Of a DNA stretch of 64,000 nucleotides, positions 8,440 through 17,023 are shown piece by piece. The DNA comes from RH-AL1 sp965277355. Lineage in GTDB: Bacteria > Pseudomonadota > Alphaproteobacteria > Rhizobiales > Beijerinckiaceae. Under the pieces are notes generated by a model that saw only the letters and a list, made by a program, of their open reading frames with translations, made no database searches and was not told the DNA's origin. The position numbers and the translations under genes are program-made. The DNA lies in the NCBI GenBank assembly GCA_965277355.1, contig CBDICN010000001.1, forward strand, positions 186,001 to 250,000, given 5' to 3'. Numbering within the stretch: the stretch's first letter is position 1; the number at the start of each line of letters is the position of its first letter.

Positions 8440-10242
8440 TCAAGGTCGACTCTCTGCAAGCTGGCCCAGGAAGACGCGCCAACCATCATGCACCTCCGGC
8501 GCTCCTTCGACCGCCCAGGCCTCGCACAAGAAGCCGCTCGGCATCGAGCCGTCGGCCATCGCGATGCGGCCGATGCCGAGCGGTCGCGGGATGGCCGCGA
8601 CGAAGCGGCCGAAGGCCGCGGGGGACAGCGACCAGACCTCGGCCGGCACGCCGGGCCCGGAAAAGCCGGGCTGGCGCACCAGGCCGGGCTTTGCCGGGGT
8701 GGTGCCCGGCAGCGCGTAAAGCCGGTAGTCGCCGGCGGTCACGACATCCCGCACGAAGCGGCCGCCGAGAGCAAGGAGTTCCCCGTTGAGCGGCAAGCCG
8801 GTCAGATGAGCGCCGACGACGGCCAACTCGATGCGCTCCTCACCGTCTGCCGCCCCGCGGACCGGCGTCGCGATCACCGCGCGGGCGGCGCCCATGCCCG
8901 ACCCGACCGCCCGATGCAGCGCGTCGGCCAACGGCGCGATCGCGTCGTCGCTCGAGTTCGGCCCGACCAGCATGACGCCGAAGGCGAGGCCGGCCGTCGT
9001 GAAGCCGCCGGGCACGGCGATGGCCGCGAGACCGAGTAGGTTGGCGAAGTTGGTGTAATGGCCGAGCCGGCTGTTGAGCCGGACCGGATCGGCCAGCATC
9101 TCTTCTACCGTGTAGGTCGTCGGCGCGGTCGGCAGCAGCAGCGCGTCGCAAGCGGCCCACGTCGCTTCCGTGCGGCGGCGCAGCGCCTCCAGCGCGTAAC
9201 GACCGCGGAAGGCTTCGACGGCGCCGAAGCGGCCGGCACCCTCCACGATCGCGCGCACCGTCGGGCCGAGAGCGCCGGCGTGATCGCGCACAAAGGGTTC
9301 GATCGCGGCGAGCCGTTCGGCGACCCAGGGGCCGTCGTAGAGAAGCGCCGCTGCCTCGCGGAACGGCTCGTAGTCGAAGGGGACGACCGTCGCCCCGAGG
9401 CCCGGAAGGCGCGCGAGAGCCTCGCCGTAGAGCCGCGCGGCATCAGCATCGCCATAGAATTCGCGGTCCTCCGGCCGCAGCACGCCGATGCGAGGAGCCG
9501 CCGGCAGGCTCCTGCTTTCACCGAGGCGCGAGAAGGCATCGGCCGGGTCAAATCCCTCGGCGACGCGGCGGATCGCGATGCCGTCGGCGACGCAGACGGA
9601 GAAGATCGTTATGGTGTCGACACTGCGGCAGGCCGGCACCAGGCCGCTCGCGCTGATGCGGCCTGGTGTCGGCTTGATGCCGACGATGTTGTTCAACGCC
9701 GCCGGCACGCGGCCGGAGCCGGCCGTATCCGTGCCAAGCGAGAAGGCCGCGAGCCCCGCGGCCACGGCGACAGCGGAGCCCGAGCTGGAGCCGCCCGAGA
9801 TGTAGGCCGCGTCGAAGACGCACCGCGGCGCGCCATAGGGCGAGCGCGTGCCGTTCAGCCCCGTGGCGAACTGGTCGAGATTGGTCTTGCCGATCACGAT
9901 GGCTCCGGCCGCCTTCAGGCGCGCGACGACGAAGGCATCGATATCAGGCTCGTAGGCGAACGCAGGGCAGCCGGCCGTCGTCGGGAGGCCCGCGACATCG
10001 ATATTGTCCTTCACGGCGAAGGGGACACCCCAGAGCGGCAGCGCATTTGGCTCGGGAGCCGTCGCGACCAGCGCCTCGGCTTGAGCCAGTAGGACCGTGC
10101 GATCGAAACGAGAGATGAAGATCGCCGGATCGTCCGACGCGTCCATGCGACCGGCAAGGGTCTGCACCATGGTCGCGGGCGTCATCGCGCCCGAGGCATA
10201 GAGCGCGCGCAGGCCGGCAAGGTCGAGAACCTTGGGCAGCAA
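8440..10242 (-). CDS. atzF: allophanate hydrolase (AtzF/DUR1 amidase type)
   Basis: 600 residues. It hydrolyses allophanate, the product of urea carboxylase, to ammonia and CO2. The N-terminal amidase-signature domain has Lys78 in VPFAVKDN, cis-Ser152 in SGGSSSGSA and nucleophile Ser176 in TDTAGSG, with the usual 24-residue spacing between the serines. The C-terminal domain (from about residue 470, ELAVVGAHLTGLPLN to the end) matches the extra domain of AtzF-type enzymes, which separates it from GatA and other amidases. It is the last gene of the operon, starting two bases after the urea carboxylase stop. It works with the carboxylase at 10245-13871 as a two-protein version of the fused yeast urea amidolyase. 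Confidence 0.93.
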   Translation of the reverse strand: MLPKVLDLAGLRALYASGAMTPATMVQTLAGRMDASDDPAIFISRFDRTVLLAQAEALVATAPEPNALPLWGVPFAVKDNIDVAGLPTTAGCPAFAYEPDIDAFVVARLKAAGAIVIGKTNLDQFATGLNGTRSPYGAPRCVFDAAYISGGSSSGSAVAVAAGLAAFSLGTDTAGSGRVPAALNNIVGIKPTPGRISASGLVPACRSVDTITIFSVCVADGIAIRRVAEGFDPADAFSRLGESRSLPAAPRIGVLRPEDREFYGDADAARLYGEALARLPGLGATVVPFDYEPFREAAALLYDGPWVAERLAAIEPFVRDHAGALGPTVRAIVEGAGRFGAVEAFRGRYALEALRRRTEATWAACDALLLPTAPTTYTVEEMLADPVRLNSRLGHYTNFANLLGLAAIAVPGGFTTAGLAFGVMLVGPNSSDDAIAPLADALHRAVGSGMGAARAVIATPVRGAADGEERIELAVVGAHLTGLPLNGELLALGGRFVRDVVTAGDYRLYALPGTTPAKPGLVRQPGFSGPGVPAEVWSLSPAAFGRFVAAIPRPLGIGRIAMADGSMPSGFLCEAWAVEGAPEVHDGWRVFLGQLAESRP

Positions 10243-10244
10243 TC

Positions 10245-13200
10245 CTAGATCTCCTCGATCACGGCGACGAGATCGCCGCCGCGCAGCGTGCGCCCTGGCG
10301 CGACGCGAATTTCGGCGACGCGGCCGGCGACGGGCGTGACGATGGTGATTTCCATCTTCATGGATTCCAGGATGGCGACGGGAGCGCCCGCTTCAAGGAT
10401 CGTGCTTGGTTCCGCGATGATCTTCCAGACGTTGCCCGGAACGGTGGCGAAGACGCCGTGACACCCCGGCGGGATCGCGCCCTCCGCGACGATGGCTGTC
10501 TCCTCGACCTCGAAGCGATCGAGACCATCCTGCTTCCAGCGATCCCGCTCCGCCTCGAAGGCGGTCTGCTGGCGCGTCTTGGCGCTGTCGATCGCCGCGG
10601 CGTTCTCGGCAAGCTCCTTGGCGTGGACCGCGTAGGAAAACGCGCCGTCCTCGATCCTGATTGGATAGGCACCGTGCGGGAAGGCCGCGCGCGCGTCGGC
10701 CAGTTCGTCCGGCGAGACCGGGAAGAACCGGATGCGATCGAAGCAACGCAGCAACCACGGGCTTTCCTCGAAGCCTTGTGTCATGCGCCAGGTGTTCCAA
10801 ACCTGGATCGTGCGGCCGAGGAGCTGATATCCGCCCGGACCTTCCATCCCGTAGATACACATGTAGGCCCCGCCGATGCCGACGGCATTTTCGGGCGTCC
10901 AGGTACGCGCCGGATTGTATTTCGTCGTGACGAGCCGGTGCCGGGGATCGAGTGGCGTCGCGACCGGTGCGCCGAGATAGACATCGCCGAGACCCATCAC
11001 GAGATAGCTCGCATCGAAGATGATGTGCCGCACCTCCTCTATGCTGTCGAGCCCGTTGATGCGGCGGATGAATTCTATGTTGTCCGGGCACCAGGGCGCG
11101 TTCGGGCGCACGAGCTCCTGGTACTTGCGCATGGCCATTGCGGCGTGCGGATCGTTCCACGACAGCGGCAGGTGGACGATGCGACTCGGCACCGTGACGG
11201 CCTCGGCCGGAGGAAGGGTGCGCTCGATCCCGCGCAGCATATCGAGCACTTTTGTGCGCGAAAGGCGCGTGCTGTCGTAATGTAACTGGAGGGAGCGGAT
11301 GCCCGGCGTGACGTCGAGCACGCCGGGAAGGTTGTCCGATGCGACCGCATCCGCGAGCAGGTGGACGCGGAGCCGCAGCGCGATATCGAGCGCCATCGGC
11401 CCGTATTCGACCAGGATGTTGTCGTCGCCCTGGCGGCGATAGACGACGGGCACGGGTCCATCGTCGATGCAGGCGAGAATGGGGTGGCCGATCGGGTTTA
11501 TCCTCCCCCGCACAACGGAGGAGGGGGTCCGCCATAGGCGAGGGAGGGTACCGCTGGTGCCCTCGCGCCCTCCACCATGCTCCGCATGGTCCCCCTCCCT
11601 CGCCTGCGACAGGGGCGGATAAGCATCGTCCTCCGGCCGTGCCACCGGCGCGAAGAGCAGGCGGTCGCCGGGCTTCAGCTGACCGAGTTTCCATTGATCC
11701 TCGCGCGCGACCACCGCGGGGCAGACGAAGCCGCCGAGGCTCGGGCCATCGGGACCGAGCAGGATCGGCATGTCGCCGGTGAAATCGACCGCACCGATCG
11801 CATAGGCGTTGTCGTGGAGGTTGGACGGGTGCAGCCCGGCTTCGCCGCCATCGCGTCGCGCCCAGCGCGGCGTCGGTCCCATCAGCCTGACGCCGCTGCG
11901 GGCCGAGTTGAAATGCACCTCGTAGGGCTGCGCGAACAGGTCCTCGATATCGGCATCCTGGAAGAAATCCGGCGCGCCGTGTGGCCCGTAGACGACCGCC
12001 AGCGTCCAGTCGTGCGTCAGTGGCGCGGGCGGGGGCACGGGCTCGTCCGATACTGTCCGACGATCGGCGAGATGCAGCACGTCGCCCGACTTCAGCGTGC
12101 CGGTCGCGTGGCCGCCGAAGGCGCCAAGCGCGAAGGTGGCGCGCGAGCCCAACACTTCGGGCGCTGCGAAGCCGCCCCGCACCGCCAGATAGGCGCGCTG
12201 GCCCGGCCCTTGGATGATGCCGATCGCCAACACCTGCCCGGCTGCGACGGCGAACGGCGCATCGTGCGGCACCGCGGTGCCGTCGAGCGTCGCCGGCATG
12301 GCCGCGCCGCTCAGCGCGACTTGGGTCGCAACATGGAAGCGCAAGGTCGGCCCCGATACCGTCAGCTCCAGCGCGGCGGTCTCCGGGGCATTGTCGACGA
12401 GGCGATTGGCCCGCGCGAAGGAGTGGGCATCCATCGGCCCGCTCGGGGGCACGCCGACGTGCCAGAGCCCGATCCGGCCGGGCAATTCCTGCAGGCTCGA
12501 TTGCGCCCCGGGTGCCACGACCTCGATGCTGCGCGGGGCATAGGCGAAAGCGCCCAGGGCGGTGGTGGTGACAAGACCCGCGGCGAGAAGATCGGAGGCC
12601 GCGATGGCGCGCAGAAAGTGGAGGTTCGTCTCGATGCCATGGATGGACGTCGCCGCGATTGCGCCTTGCAGCGCGGCGATGGCATCGTCGCGCGTGGCGC
12701 CGGTGACGATGATCTTCGCCAGCATCGGATCGTAGAAGGTCGTGACCTCCGTCCCGGTTTCGATCCACGTGTCGACGCGGATATCGGCCGGGAACCGAAC
12801 CTGCGTGAGAAGTCCCGCGCTTGGCTGGAAATCGGCGAGCGGGTTCTCGGCGTAGAGCCGCGCCTCGATCGCGGCACCGTGCGGTTTCAGAACGCCCGCC
12901 CGCCCGATGACGTCCTCGCCGGCCGCTTGGCGGATCATCCATTCGACGAGATCGATGCCGAAGACGGCCTCGGTGACGGGGTGTTCCACCTGGAGGCGCG
13001 TGTTGACCTCGAGGAACGAGACGTCCTCCCGCGCCGGATCGTAGATGAACTCGACGGTGCCGGCGGATTCGTAGGCGACACTGGCGCCGAGCGCGACCGC
13101 GGCTTGGTGCAGGCGTGTGCGAACGGCGTCGCTTAGGTGCGGCGCCGGGGTTTCCTCGATGACCTTCTGGTTGCGGCGCTGCAGGGAACAGTCGCGCTCG

Positions 13201-13871
13201 CCGAGCGCGATCACCGTACCGCGGCCGTCGCCGAAGATCTGGACCTCGACGTGGCGCGCCGCGGCGACGAAGCGCTCGAGATAGACGCGGGCATCGCCGA
13301 AGCTCGCCCTGGCGGTGCGCGCGACGGGGGCGAATTTTTCCGCGAGTTCGGCGGGGTCGGCGCAAAGCACCATGCCGATGCCGCCGCCGCCCGCCGTGCT
13401 TTTCAGCATGACGGGATAGCCGACGGCCCGCGCCGCGCTCAAGGCCTCGTCGACATTGGCGAGGAGCGGGCTGCCGGGCATCAACGGCACCCCGCTGGCC
13501 TTAGCAAGATCGCGTGCCGTATGCTTGAGGCCGAACGCGCGCAGGTGCTTCGGACGCGGGCCGATGAAGGCGATGCCCTCCGCCGCGAGGCGCTCGGCGA
13601 AACCGGCGTTTTCCGACAGGAAACCGTAGCCCGGGTGCACCGCCTGCGCGCCCGTGGCCCGACAGGCCGCCAGCACCGCTTCGACATCGAGATAGCTCCG
13701 CGCCGGCGGCGCCGGGCCGAGCACGATGGTTTCGCCGGCATCGAGCGCGGCGCGGGCGAAGCGGTCGGCCTCCGAGGCGACCGCCACGGTCGCGATGCCC
13801 ATGCGCTTGCACGTGCGAATGATGCGGACGGCGATCTCGCCGCGGTTGGCGATCAGGATCTTGTCGAACAT
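10245..13871 (-). CDS. urea carboxylase, with an in-frame palindromic insert
   Basis: 1208 residues. This biotin enzyme carboxylates urea to allophanate using ATP and bicarbonate. Domains in order: biotin carboxylase (1 to about 450; ILIANRGEIAVRIIRTCKRM at the start, ATP-grasp loop STAGGGGIGM, substrate motif NTRLQVEHPVTE), a KipA-like carboxyltransferase half (about 460-740), a KipI-like half (about 795-1020), and a C-terminal biotinyl domain with ESMKME, where Lys1172 is the biotin site. The linker between the two carboxyltransferase halves (about residues 750-792) is longer than expected and is encoded by a multi-hairpin DNA repeat (11498-11622). The reading frame stays open through it, so the enzyme is probably active. 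It lies between UAAP2 (3 bp away) and allophanate hydrolase (2 bp away). Confidence 0.95.
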   Translation of the reverse strand: MFDKILIANRGEIAVRIIRTCKRMGIATVAVASEADRFARAALDAGETIVLGPAPPARSYLDVEAVLAACRATGAQAVHPGYGFLSENAGFAERLAAEGIAFIGPRPKHLRAFGLKHTARDLAKASGVPLMPGSPLLANVDEALSAARAVGYPVMLKSTAGGGGIGMVLCADPAELAEKFAPVARTARASFGDARVYLERFVAAARHVEVQIFGDGRGTVIALGERDCSLQRRNQKVIEETPAPHLSDAVRTRLHQAAVALGASVAYESAGTVEFIYDPAREDVSFLEVNTRLQVEHPVTEAVFGIDLVEWMIRQAAGEDVIGRAGVLKPHGAAIEARLYAENPLADFQPSAGLLTQVRFPADIRVDTWIETGTEVTTFYDPMLAKIIVTGATRDDAIAALQGAIAATSIHGIETNLHFLRAIAASDLLAAGLVTTTALGAFAYAPRSIEVVAPGAQSSLQELPGRIGLWHVGVPPSGPMDAHSFARANRLVDNAPETAALELTVSGPTLRFHVATQVALSGAAMPATLDGTAVPHDAPFAVAAGQVLAIGIIQGPGQRAYLAVRGGFAAPEVLGSRATFALGAFGGHATGTLKSGDVLHLADRRTVSDEPVPPPAPLTHDWTLAVVYGPHGAPDFFQDADIEDLFAQPYEVHFNSARSGVRLMGPTPRWARRDGGEAGLHPSNLHDNAYAIGAVDFTGDMPILLGPDGPSLGGFVCPAVVAREDQWKLGQLKPGDRLLFAPVARPEDDAYPPLSQAREGDHAEHGGGREGTSGTLPRLWRTPSSVVRGRINPIGHPILACIDDGPVPVVYRRQGDDNILVEYGPMALDIALRLRVHLLADAVASDNLPGVLDVTPGIRSLQLHYDSTRLSRTKVLDMLRGIERTLPPAEAVTVPSRIVHLPLSWNDPHAAMAMRKYQELVRPNAPWCPDNIEFIRRINGLDSIEEVRHIIFDASYLVMGLGDVYLGAPVATPLDPRHRLVTTKYNPARTWTPENAVGIGGAYMCIYGMEGPGGYQLLGRTIQVWNTWRMTQGFEESPWLLRCFDRIRFFPVSPDELADARAAFPHGAYPIRIEDGAFSYAVHAKELAENAAAIDSAKTRQQTAFEAERDRWKQDGLDRFEVEETAIVAEGAIPPGCHGVFATVPGNVWKIIAEPSTILEAGAPVAILESMKMEITIVTPVAGRVAEIRVAPGRTLRGGDLVAVIEEI
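11498..11622. repeat. GC-rich palindromic element inserted in frame in the urea carboxylase gene
   Basis: About 125 bp made of nested inverted repeats. The outer ends TTATCC(T/G)CCCC match each other in inverted orientation. An inner pair GGCGAGGGAGGGTACC (from about 11539) and GGTCCCCCTCCCTCGCC (to about 11604) match in inverted orientation with one mismatch and one extra C. Local hairpins are also visible: CCTCCCCC with GGAGGGGG near 11501-11530, and ACCATGC-tcc-GCATGGT near 11572-11591. The composition (runs of CCTCCC/GGGAGG) differs from the flanking coding DNA and resembles the mobile palindromic repeats common in alphaproteobacterial intergenic regions. The whole unit is translated in the gene's frame. 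Confidence 0.8.
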
Positions 13872-13874
13872 GCC

Positions 13875-14489
13875 TCAGCCGGCGTCGCTAATGGTGACGC
13901 GAATCGGCGTCGGGTCGAAGCCGTTGCAGGGGTTGTTGACCTGCGGACAGTTCGAGATGACGCAGATGACGTCCATGGCGGCTACGAGCTCGACATAATC
14001 GCCGGGCTTGGAGACGCCGTCGACGATGGCGAGCGCGCCGGAAGGTTCGATCGGCACGTTCATGAAGAAGTTGATGTTGGGCACCACGTCGCGTTTGGTG
14101 AGACCGTACCTGGCGACTTCGAGCACGAAATTCTCGCGGCAGGCGTGCATGTATTTGACCTGATGGCCGAAGCGAACGGTGTTGGCCTCGCAGGAGCAGG
14201 CGCCGGCGGACGTGTCATGGCGGCCGCAGCTGTCGGCCGTGACGGTCAGCATGAGATTGCCGACGTTCGAGATCAAACGGGTGCCGATGCCGATATAGGC
14301 CGAGCCCTGCTCGCGCAGCGTGTCCTGCGAGGAGTAGCGCTCGCCCATGTCGTCGGCGCGATAGAACAGCGTGTCGACGGCCTGGCAGCCGTGCGTGTCC
14401 TCGATCCGTATGGTCTGACCCTTGCGCACGAGGCCGGACCAGGGGGCGTTGGCGGGGAGGATGTGATCGAAAGCAGGCGCTGTGGTCAT
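13875..14489 (-). CDS. urea carboxylase-associated protein 2 (UAAP2)
   Basis: 204 residues. It belongs to the DUF1989-type family found with urea carboxylase, whose molecular role is not settled; I infer an accessory or related-substrate function. The sequence has the family's features: KGQTIRIEDTHGCQAVDTLF near the N-terminus, a Cys/His-rich centre (DSCGRHDTSAGACSCEANTV) that may bind metal, PNINFFMNVPI, and a C-terminal DVICVISNCPQVNNPCNGFD. The start at 14489 gives MTTAPAF; the frame is open further upstream but would overlap UAAP1. It lies three bases upstream of the urea carboxylase start and is paired with its paralogue UAAP1, as is usual in these operons. Confidence 0.9.
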   Translation of the reverse strand: MTTAPAFDHILPANAPWSGLVRKGQTIRIEDTHGCQAVDTLFYRADDMGERYSSQDTLREQGSAYIGIGTRLISNVGNLMLTVTADSCGRHDTSAGACSCEANTVRFGHQVKYMHACRENFVLEVARYGLTKRDVVPNINFFMNVPIEPSGALAIVDGVSKPGDYVELVAAMDVICVISNCPQVNNPCNGFDPTPIRVTISDAG

Positions 14490-14494
14490 GGGGC

Positions 14495-15292
14495 TCACCG
14501 TGCCATCGCGGCATTGTTCTCGAAGCCGCGCGCGGCTTCGGCGGTGCCGGTGCGGCATGGATCGTCTGTTTCGATCGCCGGCGCGCGATAGCGCGTGGCG
14601 TCGACGGCCGCGGGATCATAGGCCGTGTCGGCGTCGAGCGGATGCGGGCAGTTCGACAGCGCGACGACGATGTCCATCTCGGCGCGCAGGTCGACATAGT
14701 CGCCGGCGTGACGCTTCTCGGCATGCCAGGCGAAGCGCCCCCCGGCATCGGTGCGGACCGGCGCGAAGAACGTCAGGCAAGGGGGGATGTCGCGCGGGCC
14801 GAGCCCGAGCTTCTGCGCCGCCAACAGGAAATTGTCGCGCGCGTTGCGCGTCGGGCCGCCGTAGCGCCGCGCGTTGGAGGCGGCGGTCGAGCCGCCGACG
14901 ACGGCATCGTGCCAGGCGCCGCTATCCTCGATCATCGACAGCATGACGCGCCCCATGTCGGAGAAGATCACGCGGCCCTTCCGTAGCGCCGCGGTCCATT
15001 GCACCTTCACCGTGTCGGCGGTGTTGAGCCGCTCGGAGGGATCGGTCGCGCTCCACGCGAGCAACGCGACGGCCGATGGCCGATCCGTTGTTTGGAGGCG
15101 TAGAGCCTCGCCGGCGCGCAGGCGCGTGGTCCAGTACCAGCCGCCCGGGATCGTCTCGCGATGCAGCACGCGTGTCGCGTCCAGGGAAGGAGCCGGGCGG
15201 GGGCTGGGGCCGGGCAGCGCCCCGGGGACCGCGCCGCTGGCCTTCAGCTCTTCGTAGCGCTGCCGGTAAGCCGTGGTGGTCGGGTTCGTCAT
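14495..15292 (-). CDS. urea carboxylase-associated protein 1 (UAAP1)
   Basis: 265 residues. It is a paralogue of UAAP2 with the same core: an N-terminal ETIPGGWYWTTRLRAGEALR, then NTADTVKVQW, a central GRVMLSMIEDSGAWHDAVVG, PPCLTFFAPV, and a C-terminal DIVVALSNCPHPLDADTAYD. In this paralogue the Cys-rich centre of UAAP2 is replaced by HDAVVGGSTAASN, while the terminal SNCPHP is kept, so the two proteins probably differ in metal binding. It lies five bases upstream of UAAP2 and about 80 bp downstream of the glutamine synthetase gene in the same operon. Its exact function is not established. Confidence 0.9.
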   Translation of the reverse strand: MTNPTTTAYRQRYEELKASGAVPGALPGPSPRPAPSLDATRVLHRETIPGGWYWTTRLRAGEALRLQTTDRPSAVALLAWSATDPSERLNTADTVKVQWTAALRKGRVIFSDMGRVMLSMIEDSGAWHDAVVGGSTAASNARRYGGPTRNARDNFLLAAQKLGLGPRDIPPCLTFFAPVRTDAGGRFAWHAEKRHAGDYVDLRAEMDIVVALSNCPHPLDADTAYDPAAVDATRYRAPAIETDDPCRTGTAEAARGFENNAAMAR

Positions 15293-15314
15293 GGCTCGTG
15301 GTCCTCGAGACTCC

Positions 15315-15359
15315 GCCGGGTCGTCCCGGTCTCATTCCCCAGAAGCCGGGTCGTCCCGG
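15315..15359. repeat. short direct repeat between glnT and UAAP1
   Basis: The 15-mer GCCGGGTCGTCCCGG occurs at 15315-15329 and again at 15345-15359, exactly 30 bp apart. Each copy is nearly self-complementary. They fill most of the 82-bp gap between two genes of the same operon and could form intercistronic hairpins on the mRNA. Confidence 0.6.
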
Positions 15360-15374
15360 CCGAACTCATTTGGG

Positions 15375-16745
15375 CTAGAACATATGGCAGTAGCGATCGA
15401 TCTCCCATTTCGAGATCGTGAGGTGGTATTCGCTCCACTCGGCCGATTTGTAGCGGATGAATTCGTCGCGCAGCCCCGTGCCGAGTGTCGCCTCGACAAG
15501 CGGATCGGCGGCGAAGGCCGCCACCGCCTCCTGCAGTGTCTGCGGCAGGAATTCGATGCCGCGCTCCTGGCGCTGCGCTTCGCTCAGTTCGTAAAGATTG
15601 TCCTCGTTGGGCGCGCCGGGATCGATCTTCTCGCGCACGCCCTCCAACCCGGCCGCCAAAACCAGGGCCGAGGCGAGATAGGGATTGACCGAGCCGTCCG
15701 CGTTGCGGGATTCGCAGCGGCCGCCACCCGCCGGCACGCGCACGGAATTGGTGCGGTTGTTCGACCCGAACGAGTTGAACACGGGCGCCCACGAAAACGT
15801 CGCCATGCCGCCCTGGCGGACGAGGCGTTTGTAGCTGTTGACGGTGGGCGCCAAGGCGGCGCAGAGCGCGCGCCCGTGCTTCAGGACGCCTCCGATAAAA
15901 TAATAGCCTGTCTCGGTCAGACCGAGGCGGCGCGGATCGTCCTTCGGGTCGCGGGCGAAGAGATTGGCCCCGCTCTCGAGATCGCGCAGCGACATGTTGA
16001 AATGCGCGCCGTTGCCGGTGCGATCCGCGAAGGGTTTCGGCATCATCGTCGCGACCAACCCCTCCTCCTCGGCGTAATGCTTGGCCATCATGCGGAAGAA
16101 GGTCAGCCGGTCGCACATGGTCAGCGCGTCGGCATAGGTGAAGTCGAACTCGAATTGGCCGCAGGCGTCCTCGTGATCGAAGGAATAGAGATCCCAGCCG
16201 AGACCGTCGATGACGCTCGCCATCTTGTCGAGCCAGGCGAAATTGCTGACGAAGCCGCGCACATCGTAGCAGGGCTTGACGAGCCTGTCGTTTGTATCGG
16301 GCGTGTGCAGCGACCCGTCCGCCGCCTGCTTCAAGAGGAAGATCTCGCATTCGATGCCGAGGTTGAAGCCGAAGCCCATGTCGGCGGCCTTGGCGATCTG
16401 GGTCTTCAGCGCGACGCGGGTCGAGAGCGGATAGGGGGTGCCGCCAAACGTGAGATCGGCCGGCGTCCAGGCGAGCTTGGGCTCCCAGGGAAGCTGGATC
16501 ACGTGGCTGAGGTCCGGCACGGAGGCGAGCTCGTCCTCGTTCGGCTCCTGGCCCAAACCGTCGAGGGCATAACCCGTGTAGCGTTCCGAGCCTTCCGCCA
16601 TGTGGGGCAGGTGATCCAGCGGCACCACCTTGGCCTTCTGCACGCCGTGGATGTCGACATAGGCGCCGATGACGTATCTGACGCCACGCTGGCGCAGGTC
16701 ATCTTGGATAGCGCTGACGCCGGCGTTCTTCATCATCATGTTCAA
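15375..16745 (-). CDS. glnT: glutamine synthetase, GlnT (type III-like) family
   Basis: 456 residues. It belongs to the glutamine synthetase fold: the beta-grasp N-domain (VDIHGVQKAKVVPLDHLP) is followed by the catalytic domain with GIECEIFLL, the ATP/Glu loop NGAHFNMSL, the region NSYKRLVRQGG, and NRTNSVRVP. Members of this branch (GlnT) may make glutamine or act on other amines, such as gamma-glutamylmethylamide synthetase in methylotrophs. Its position inside a urea operon suggests it assimilates the ammonia released by allophanate hydrolase, which is an inference. The tyrosine adenylylation loop of GlnA-type enzymes is not evident. The start overlaps the stop of the upstream creatininase remnant by 4 bp. 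Confidence 0.85.
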   Translation of the reverse strand: MNMMMKNAGVSAIQDDLRQRGVRYVIGAYVDIHGVQKAKVVPLDHLPHMAEGSERYTGYALDGLGQEPNEDELASVPDLSHVIQLPWEPKLAWTPADLTFGGTPYPLSTRVALKTQIAKAADMGFGFNLGIECEIFLLKQAADGSLHTPDTNDRLVKPCYDVRGFVSNFAWLDKMASVIDGLGWDLYSFDHEDACGQFEFDFTYADALTMCDRLTFFRMMAKHYAEEEGLVATMMPKPFADRTGNGAHFNMSLRDLESGANLFARDPKDDPRRLGLTETGYYFIGGVLKHGRALCAALAPTVNSYKRLVRQGGMATFSWAPVFNSFGSNNRTNSVRVPAGGGRCESRNADGSVNPYLASALVLAAGLEGVREKIDPGAPNEDNLYELSEAQRQERGIEFLPQTLQEAVAAFAADPLVEATLGTGLRDEFIRYKSAEWSEYHLTISKWEIDRYCHMF

Positions 16746-17023
16746 GGGATCGTCTCCGAAGCGGCCGTCGTGTCGATTTGCGCGTAATAGCCGTGCGGCA
16801 AGGGTGGTTGTTCGGCGACGCCAGGCCGGGAGGCGGGGTTGCCGATATGCGCGACGAGCTGGGTCATCGGCAGCGGGTCGAGCGCGATCGTGCCGGGCCA
16901 GCGTCGCGAGTCACGCTGCTTCGTGGCTCCGACAGGCAGGATCGCGGCACGGCCGACGCTGTCGAGATCGTCGGGCAGTTCCTCCCAATTAAGCTCGGCC
17001 CAAACCAGCGGATGGTCGCGCAT
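16742..17023 (-). pseudogene. truncated creatininase-family gene, N-terminal fragment
   Basis: A 93-codon open frame. Its first ~33 residues (WAELNWEELPDDLDSVGRAA followed by ILPVGATKQ) match the start of creatininase/creatinine amidohydrolase family proteins, which are normally about 250 residues and continue GATEQHGPHLP. Here the metal-binding EQHGPH is replaced by KQRDSR and the remainder shows no resemblance to the family, so the catalytic core is gone. The fragment is still translationally coupled on both sides: its ATG overlaps the ATPase stop as TGATG, and its stop overlaps the glutamine synthetase start by 4 bp. It may persist only as a coupling frame. A new small protein function is possible but unsupported. 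Confidence 0.65.

Noticed and set aside
8440..10242. Reading the allophanate hydrolase as a second GatA
   Set aside because: The extra C-terminal domain and the position next to urea carboxylase identify AtzF; the true gatA is at 62908.
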